Assembly (NCBI GenBank): GCA_029204225.1
Contig: CM055098.1
Span: 6,485,746-6,549,745, forward strand
DNA from: Diphasiastrum complanatum
Taxonomy: Eukaryota > Streptophyta > Lycopodiopsida > Lycopodiales > Lycopodiaceae
DNA: 64,000 bases
Direction of reading: 5' to 3'
Under the pieces are notes generated by a model that worked only from the letters and a program-made list of their open reading frames with translations, was not told the DNA's origin and ran no database searches. This document shows positions 57,590 through 64,000 of this stretch, one piece after another. Within the stretch, counting starts at the first letter, position 1. Each line of letters starts with the position of its first letter. Made by a program: the position numbers and the translations under genes.

Positions 57590-58165
57590 CCTTTAGATCT
57601 CGACCGAAGCAGTTCCTTCAGATCTCGATCGAAGCAGTCCCTTCAGATCTCGACTGGAGCCTTCCTTCAAATCTCGACCGGAGCAGTTCTGTGAGATCTC
57701 AACTGAAGCAGTTTCTTCATATCTCGACCGAAGCAGTCCCTTCAGATCTCGACCGGTGCCTTCTTTCGAATCTTGACCGGAGCAGTTCTATGAGATCTCA
57801 ACCGAAGCGGTTACGTCAGATCTCGACCGAAGCAGTCCCTTCAGATCTCGACTGGAGCCTTCCTTCGAATCTCGATCGGAGCAGTTTTGTGAGATCTCAA
57901 TCGAAGCGGTTACGTCAGATCTCGATCGAAGCAGTCCCTTCAGATCTCAACTGGAGCCTTCCTTCGAATCTCGATTGGAGCCTTCCTTCGAATTTCGACC
58001 GGAGCCTTTCGTCAGATCTCGGCCGAAGTGGTTTAGTCAGATCTCGACCGAAGCAGTCTCTTCAGATCTCGACCAGAACCTTCTCTCGAATCTCGACTGG
58101 AGCAGTTCTATGAGATCTCAACCAGAGCAGTCATTTCGAATCTCGATCGGAGGACATACATTCGA
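57590..58165 (+). repeat. 25-bp minisatellite block B in the gypsy 3' region
   Basis: About twenty units of 25 bp, consensus near TCTCGACCGAAGCAGTCCCTTCAGA, with C/T and A/G variants. It shares the TCTC(A/G)ACCG(G/A)AGC core with blocks A and C. Confidence 0.9.
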
Positions 58166-58739
58166 ATTTTACGAACCAGCACGTCCCATCTTCCTTGCAG
58201 CCAAACGACGACGACAATAAATGCCCTCTCACCGAAGCCATTCGTACCCCAGCGAAGTGTGAAGCTAAAGCGTTTTCTAGCGACGATCTGCGACGATCTT
58301 CCTGCTCTTGACACCGATCCTGGCGCTCGACTATTCAATCCGTCCGTCACCATCTTCACACCATCTCCCCATCGTTATCACTCCCTTATGAGCGCCATCA
58401 CCAAAACCTTCAACACAAACGTTATCTCAAGTTTCGCATGCTGAGCAGTAGTGTCACACGAGCACTTCTCACACTCCTGTCAGACTATTGAATACCCTAC
58501 AATCACAACCTGCTTCATCCCTGATAGATACAGATTAAAAACGTTGTCAAACACCTCCACTTCCTCCTATTCCACTAGCCATCTTCTTCACTCCACCTCA
58601 CTCTGTTCACCCACCTTTACTTCATCACCCACACCACTCTACACAACACAACCATCTTTCACATAACTCCCTTTCCAAACCCGTTCATACATCCCTTTCC
58701 CCACACTTTCCGAACCATTCTGCACCGCCACTTCCCATC
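58166..58739 (+). other. Spacer between minisatellite blocks, C/T-rich, no gene recognised
   Basis: Pyrimidine-rich sequence (CCTCCACTTCCTCCTATTCC and similar). The open frames here have no recognisable content. Confidence 0.4.
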
Positions 58740-58990
58740 TCAACCGAAGCCACTCCATCAGATCTCAACCGGAGCCCAACCTTTCCCATCTCAACCGGAG
58801 CCCAACCTTTCCAATCTCAATCAAAGCCACTCCATCAGATCTCAACCGGAGCCCAACCTTTCCCATCTCAACCGAAGCCACTCCATCAGATCTCAACCGG
58901 AGCCCAACCTTTCCAATCTCAACCGAAGCCACTCCATCAGATCTCAATCGGAGCCCAACCTTTCCCATCTCAACCGAAGCAGTTTTTCCA
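58740..58990 (+). repeat. 25-bp minisatellite block C
   Basis: About ten units alternating TCTCAACCGAAGCCACTCC and TCTCAACCGGAGCCCAACC types, period 25 bp. It ends about 30 bp before the ATG of the following ORF. Confidence 0.9.
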
Positions 58991-59017
58991 GATCCCTCTT
59001 TCTTCCATTTTCCAACC

Positions 59018-59452
59018 ATGTCATCCAACCCCAGTTCTAGTTCAGATGATCCCGAAGCAAGCAAGCTCGACATCCAGCTGTGCAAGCTTGACCTTACAGA
59101 GCTGCAGACCTGGTACCAGCAGGCGAAGTCCTTCTTCAAGGAAATCGAATTTCAGATCCCTGTCTTGATAGGTTATCAAAGCCCCTATCTGGTACACATG
59201 GCATATGCAAATTATCATACCACGACAAGATCATGTCAGATCATAGTTCCTCCTATCAGGAATTATGTCTATAAAGTATCCTTTGCGGCAGCTGACTTGC
59301 AACCTTATGGTTTCCCACGAGGGCCAAACACTGTCACAAGGACACTCCAGAAGACAGAGCAAACGACATATTTCAAATATCTCTGTGACCAAGTGGAAGA
59401 ACAAGGATGGGTACAGGCTGGAAGCAATCAACGAAGACAGGCACCAGAATGA
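59018..59452 (+). CDS. Extra ORF at the 3' end of the gypsy element, 144 aa, unknown
   Basis: An uninterrupted frame starting MSSNPSSSSDDPEASKLDIQ, with a Leu-rich helix (LCKLDLTELQTWYQQAKSFF) and later YLVHMAYANYHTTTRSCQI and FKYLCDQVEEQGWVQAGS. It follows minisatellite block C directly and lies downstream of the truncated pol in the same direction, like the extra ORFs of the minus-strand element, though I see no sequence similarity between them. It has no recognised domain. It may be an accessory protein of this element family; a host exon is the alternative. Confidence 0.45.
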   Translation: MSSNPSSSSDDPEASKLDIQLCKLDLTELQTWYQQAKSFFKEIEFQIPVLIGYQSPYLVHMAYANYHTTTRSCQIIVPPIRNYVYKVSFAAADLQPYGFPRGPNTVTRTLQKTEQTTYFKYLCDQVEEQGWVQAGSNQRRQAPE

Positions 59453-60319
59453 CAATCACCATGCACCGCTCCACGAGTTCTAATTGGTGTGCACGGGCCC
59501 TCATAAAGCTTTTAATTACTTTTCTAGCGTAAATCAAAATATCAAGGCTTAACTAATAATCTCATACACTAAAGTGCCGAATATCCGCGCCAAGGATTGT
59601 TTTGAATATTCATTATAGAACATGGATGTAATAATATGAGAGCATAAAAGATTGTGCAAATTTTATTTAATCCAAGACAAACAAGGGAGAGAGGAGGAAG
59701 ATATCTAAAAGGCACTTTGGGTTCTTGGCCCAATACATTTAAATAGGTGGGAGGCTAATGGGGAGAGAGAGCACATAGATGCATCACCAAGGATGTGTTG
59801 GTAAAATGACAAAGTTTCTTTAAGTGTCATTTTTTTGGGAGGGAGGGGTTTGGGTTTGTTTCAACCTAGCCAAACCAATATTCAATGGCCGAAAATCTAT
59901 ACTTGCAAGCATACGTTAAAGGCATAGATATATAAGATTCGAATACTTGGTCATGAGAGTATAGCCATCTCACATCCTTGCATGTGCAAACCAAGAGACT
60001 AGGTTCTCTCATGCGTACGTTTGAAAAACCTTGAAACGTTAAGCAATGTATAAAAATGGTTGCCATAATACAAATCTTGCTTATGAGATGCATGATCACA
60101 TGTTTGTTAATGGGTGAGATTTAAACTAGTGACTTGTTGTGGAGACTGTTTTGTGAAGCCAAGTTTAAAAGCTGTTTTGTGAAGCCAAGTTTAAAAGCTG
60201 ATTTACGTTATGCATATGCAATGGTGCCAATTGATATGCAATGGTGCTATTATCATATTAATTTTGGGATTTTGATTTGATTTTTTTTTAATTAATTGCA
60301 ATTTATTTAGAATTTTAGG
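59453..60319. other. No gene seen; 26-bp tandem duplication near 60146
   Basis: CTGTTTTGTGAAGCCAAGTT and following bases occur twice in tandem at 60146 and 60172; ATATGCAATGGTGC is also doubled near 60210-60240. Otherwise AT-rich intergenic DNA upstream of the ZnF-UBP gene. Confidence 0.45.
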
Positions 60320-60399
60320 CCGTTTTGAAGAGAAGCCAAAAGGTCGTCCAAGGAGGAGGAGCGCATGCCAGCGCGGCGGCCTTGCTGCCACGCTGGACT

Positions 60400-60504
60400 C
60401 CACGTAGGACACAGGCTCGAAAGGAATTCCAAGCGCTTGCTCTCCAACGTGGCTCTCAGGTGCCACGTAGGATTCCACGTAGGCAACCCAAACGCCTATA
60501 TAAA
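60400..60504 (+). promoter_or_regulatory. Promoter of the ZnF-UBP gene: three CCACGTAGG elements and TATA box
   Basis: CCACGTAGG occurs at 60400-60408, 60463-60471 and 60475-60483. A clear TATA box TATATAAA is at 60497-60504, 116 bp upstream of the ATG. The ACGT-core elements resemble plant bZIP targets; that role is inference. Confidence 0.65.
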
Positions 60505-60619
60505 GAAGAGCCTCCTCTTTCCTTTCTCGCTCTCTTTTCGCATTTTCTCGTTTTCATTTGCTGGATCATCGTCTCCTTTTTGCTTTTTTCTTGTTGCTGG
60601 ATCTGGCAAGCCCCAAGTT

Positions 60620-62227
60620 ATGGCAGAAAGCGGCAAGAGCAGGAGCTTTGCACCCTCTGAGGTGCCATTTTTTTATCTGATTCAACCTTAATTCTCTTCA
60701 GATGGATGTTTGGATGCTTTCAATTAGTATGTATGTATTATCTGTTGTTAGATCCAGTTGAATGTGTGGTTCATGACACATGAGGTTGTTTGTTGTGATG
60801 GGCTAGCAACTCCTGAACGGTTAGTCTAGAGCAATATTTGCTGACAATAATGCTAATTTTGAATAATAGTGTAATTTTCTTAGCTTCATATGGAGCAAGG
60901 GTTTATAAACCCCCGGCGTCATGTTCAATTTGATTCAACCTTAGTTGTCTTAAAATGGATGCTTACATTCTTTGCTTGTCTGCTTTCAATAAGTAATTAT
61001 CTTCTGTTGCTGTTAGATCCAGTTGAATGTGTAGCTTATAGACATTATTGGCATGAATGCAAACTTGTTGCAATAGGCTAGCAATCCCTGAATGGTTAGA
61101 CAGCAAAATATTCTTACAATAATGCTAGTTTTCCGTTGGGATCCCAGTGTATTTTGCTATGCTACAGCATACTAAACCCTGATTCAGATTCATATATGGG
61201 CAAACGTTTGTAAGCCCTGGTTTCAATATATAAATCCTTGAAGCCCAGTTTGGGACAATCTTCACTGTCCTCACTTTTATAGAGAGATCAATAGATGGTT
61301 TGATTCAAAATAACAAACGCTTCAAGATTCAATGAAATTTAAGTCTTATAGAATTTCAATTTAGTCTAAAGCAATCTGTTCCAGATCAGGCCAAAACTGT
61401 CGATGGTTCTAATAAAGGCAGAGCTTCTTTACTGAACTGTATATGTAACAAGAATTTCTGATTTAACAATTTAGATCATGAGCCTGCACTTTCAAGTTGC
61501 TAACTTTGAGGGTTCTAATAAATTGGTGGTTGGCAGGAAGAAATAGGGCAACTATCGGGATGGACTACTGCTAACACAAGTTGTCCTCATGTTGATCAGC
61601 TGGGAAGTCTTTCAGACAAGCTGCCCATGGTAGATACTCCATGTATAAGGTCAGAGACACAAAAATTTGTCATAAACGCTCTTCAGGAGTTGGTGGCTTA
61701 CTTGCTCAATCTAGGCATAGATCATTGTTATGCATTTTTCTAGCCAGCTACTTCAGCAATTGTGCTAGTTGGCCGTTGTCCTTACAGTAAAAGCATCTTA
61801 ATGAACTGGTCATATTCTGGATTATTTATCATCAAAATGATTATTTGTTAATGGAACAGTTGTGGAGAGCAGTTAGAGAACTGGGTTTGCTTGACCTGCT
61901 ATGATGTATTGTGTTCAAGATACGTAAATGCCCATATGGCTGAACATTCAACAGAGAAAGGACATCCATTGGCCTTAAGCTTCAGGTACAATCTGCTATA
62001 TACAATAATTTAATATGGAAGAATACCATTAGCCTATATTGCTCTGGAACTAACATAGTGTGGTTCTTTTTTGCAGTGACCTGTCTGTCTGGTGCTTTTC
62101 TTGTGATGCTTATATAGATGCACAGGTGGTAAACGAATTACGCCCTTCTTTTGAAGTAACGTATCTGAAGAAATTCGGTGTAGAGGCACCAAAGCGTTCC
62201 GAAGGCGAGTCAGCTGCAAAAGAGTAG
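60620..62227 (+). CDS. Small ZnF-UBP domain protein, four exons, 143 aa
   Basis: Exons are 60620-60661, 61537-61649, 61860-61985 and 62077-62227; all introns are GT..AG and phases join cleanly (0, 2, 2). ZnF-UBP domains, as in USP5, USP16 and HDAC6, bind zinc and usually the free C-terminal Gly-Gly of ubiquitin. Visible ligands in order: CPH (residues 29-31), the CxxC formed across the exon 2/3 junction, VCLTC, then HMAEHSTEKGH and WCFSC. ENWVCL supplies the conserved Trp. The domain fills nearly the whole protein; no protease, deacetylase or RING part is attached, so it is a stand-alone adaptor type. The start is the first ATG after the TATA box. The tail is charged (EAPKRSEGESAAKE). Confidence 0.9.
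60679..61135 (+). repeat. Tandem duplication of about 200 bp within intron 1 of the ZnF-UBP gene
   Basis: GATTCAACCTTA begins copies at 60679 and 60932, a 253-bp period. Both continue with TTAGATCCAGTTGAATGTGT and GCTAGCAA-TCCTGAA-like text and end in AATAATGCTA. The copies are clearly diverged, so the duplication is old. Confidence 0.8.
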
Positions 62228-64000
62228 ATCAATATTAGTGCAGATCCACCAGAATGTTTAATAGAAAGTGCAGCATTTTTGGGCCTTTATCTTTTTGTAG
62301 TAATCTCTTAACTCTGAAAATGTGGGACATCAAAAATAGAGATATTTCATAGAATTTGTCCAATCTAGGTATTAGGAAGAATGTAAGGCTTGATATAATA
62401 TTTACTTAGAGCATTTGTGGATTTTTCGGCATCAAACTGTGTACTTGAAATTGCATGAGTTGGATGGTTTGTTTTTGGTGATCAGTGTTGGTTGAATAGA
62501 ACAGCAGCCCAGCCACCTGATGGCTAGCAGAAGTAGCTGCAGAGGGAGAGCAGCTGCATCCTTTTCCACTTTGTTTTACACTGGTTCACCTTTTTACAGA
62601 GCAAACATATGCTGCTTTTCTGGGCTATGCTTTGTCTTTTTTATCACCCCTCTTGCTGCAAGCCAATTTAGTATAGGGAAATCCCTGTTTTGAGGTGAGG
62701 GCCTTCCCCTGAATAACGACCAACTAAAAAAGCTACTAAAGTAAATTAGCATCTGAAAAAATAGACTGGTTTGAGGAACCTTACTAAGGGTGTTTTCACA
62801 CAGCCCCCGGCGTGTCCAGGTTTGAATACCAACATTTTATTGGTTTACAAGGTAGAAATGGATCTGGCCCATTTTCACACAACTAAACTTGCCCCCAGGT
62901 GGCATCTGAGCTGGCACTTAAACATTGCCACGCTGTGGCAGCTTGAGAAGTTGGAGTTGCTGGGGTCACCACCCGGCAAGTCCTACTTCTACGGGCCACT
63001 ACTTTTGTGGGACTAATCAGCTGTTCTCCCTCCTAAAAATTTCCCGCCCTCACGGTTTGTGTTTCATCGTCGCGCAATTTCTCCCTCTCTGTTCCAGCTA
63101 TGATAAACCACGATTGTGCCTGGTCTGTTTCCATGAGTTGCGATGCTCTGATCATCATGAGGTGCGATGCTCTGTGATCAGGTAAGTTGCCTGCGTTTTT
63201 TACAGGTGCGCTTCACCTAGCTGTGGTGCGCAACATCAATTCTGAATCCTCTGCTGGATCAGAATTCTTTGTTGTTCTTTGGGTGGAGCTTGCTGCCCTG
63301 GATAGGGGATGTGATCCACTTTCATGTACAGCATTGCAAGGTCTTCTGAAACCTTTGCTGGATGTGAATATTTTGTTGAAATTTGTTCTCAAATGGTTAC
63401 TGAAATGCTGTAAAATGAACAATGGATCGCTGGCTTGAATTGAAAATCTACATTCTCATCAAATGTTTGTACTGTTATTTGCAGACAAACAACAGTGCAC
63501 TGACCTTGCATTTTTGTCAAACGCTAGAAGGAAGCTTCATTCCAGGTTGCTCTCATCCTGGTGTATTTTTTAATTTTGTATTGTTCTCTTCATGTCGTCG
63601 TTTGTTCTTGAAGTTGCTGTAGCATGTACATTCCTTCCTTTTGCCTGGAGTTCCCATTCACGAATGCAAGTCCCACAACAATTAACTAATTTGCTTCTAG
63701 AACCAGCTTTTTGAAGAGCGTGAACACTGATTTCCTGACCTTCGACAACGGGCTTACTGATATTCCATGAATTTCCAATATCTCCTTCCAGCTATCTTTC
63801 CATTTGTGAGAGCTAAAGTTAATAATCTATTTGGAAGGTGTGTGATGAATAAAATGCTACACCAGCTTCTGAAATGCTTGAAACGGGATGCCACAGAGGC
63901 AATGGCAACCACATTTTTGCTTTATACAGTCATCATCTCCTTATGCCTTGCATCCTTTTGATATACCAGCGTTAGCAGTGACTCCGAAGTTTACTTGACT
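62228..64000. other. 3' flank of the ZnF-UBP gene; no further gene supported
   Basis: No canonical AATAAA is near the stop. 62780-63010 has patches such as CACAGCCCCCGGCG that look repeat-derived. A short direct repeat (TGCGATGCTCTG) occurs twice near 63140-63175. Open stretches to the window end carry no recognisable domain; a further exon of some gene cannot be excluded. Confidence 0.35.

Noticed and set aside
57691-58220. Long plus-strand frames over minisatellite block B
   Set aside because: Same artefact: few stop codons arise in the repeat unit, and the text has no features of a protein beyond the repeat.
58765-59139. Minus-strand frame with repeated KVGLRLRSDGVAS text
   Set aside because: Antisense reading of minisatellite block C, overlapping the start of the plus-strand ORF at 59018.
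63187-63961. Open frames near the right edge
   Set aside because: No recognisable domain, no conserved splice structure, and lengths within chance; a partial gene running out of the window cannot be demonstrated.

Overview
This window is from the nuclear genome of a land plant with a large, repeat-dominated genome. Evidence: a two-exon A-type cytochrome P450, a four-exon ZnF-UBP gene, GT-AG introns, plant-style Ty1/copia and Ty3/gypsy retrotransposons primed from initiator-Met tRNA, MITEs, and no bacterial features. I cannot name the species; the repeat load and sparse genes would fit a gymnosperm or fern, but that is inference. Two host genes look intact: a P450 (17754-19364) and a small ZnF-UBP protein (60620-62227). 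A 102-residue three-exon gene (31248-31780) and a 297-residue orphan ORF (10222-11115) are plausible but unassigned.

Left part (1-14 kb). A decayed non-chromovirus Ty3/gypsy element lies on the minus strand (about 9393 down to 418). Read 5' to 3' it holds protease, linker, reverse transcriptase, RNase H, integrase and then extra coiled-coil/low-complexity ORFs. A solo copia LTR (6010-7108) splits the linker from the RT, and removing it restores the frame. The striking point is the 5' end: where Gag should be, the same frame encodes a histone H3-like tail and histone fold with several CENH3-like features, then a basic and proline-rich linker running into the protease. Upstream is a divergent promoter region with TATA boxes facing both ways and eight perfect CACGTG palindromes in 258 bp; the orphan ORF is transcribed the other way. 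Next come a Helentron-like relic (PIF1 helicase plus endonuclease motifs), an Asp/Asn/Gln-rich minus-strand ORF and a long inverted repeat (14.2-14.9 kb).

Middle (15-34 kb). A truncated minus-strand copia LTR, the P450 bracketed by a 65-bp and a 61-bp tandem repeat, a TTA-flanked MITE, chromovirus and copia relics, and a multi-exon transposase-like gene relic (23.9-25.7 kb).

Right part (32-64 kb). Nested copia elements: one (34155-44455) has lost integrase and the first part of RT and carries in its 3' LTR a younger complete copia (38264-44415; two 682-bp LTRs, ATAGA target duplication). Then come decayed gypsy, chromovirus and copia pieces, and a second gypsy element (LTR about 50.5-51.4 kb, genes to 57.2 kb) related to the first. 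It carries an ordinary Gag with four zinc knuckles, a deletion of RNase H/integrase, and blocks of a 25-bp minisatellite at both ends. The ZnF-UBP gene follows.

Most of the window is dead mobile DNA. All readings are by eye, without database searches; distances to named families are recognition, not computed scores.
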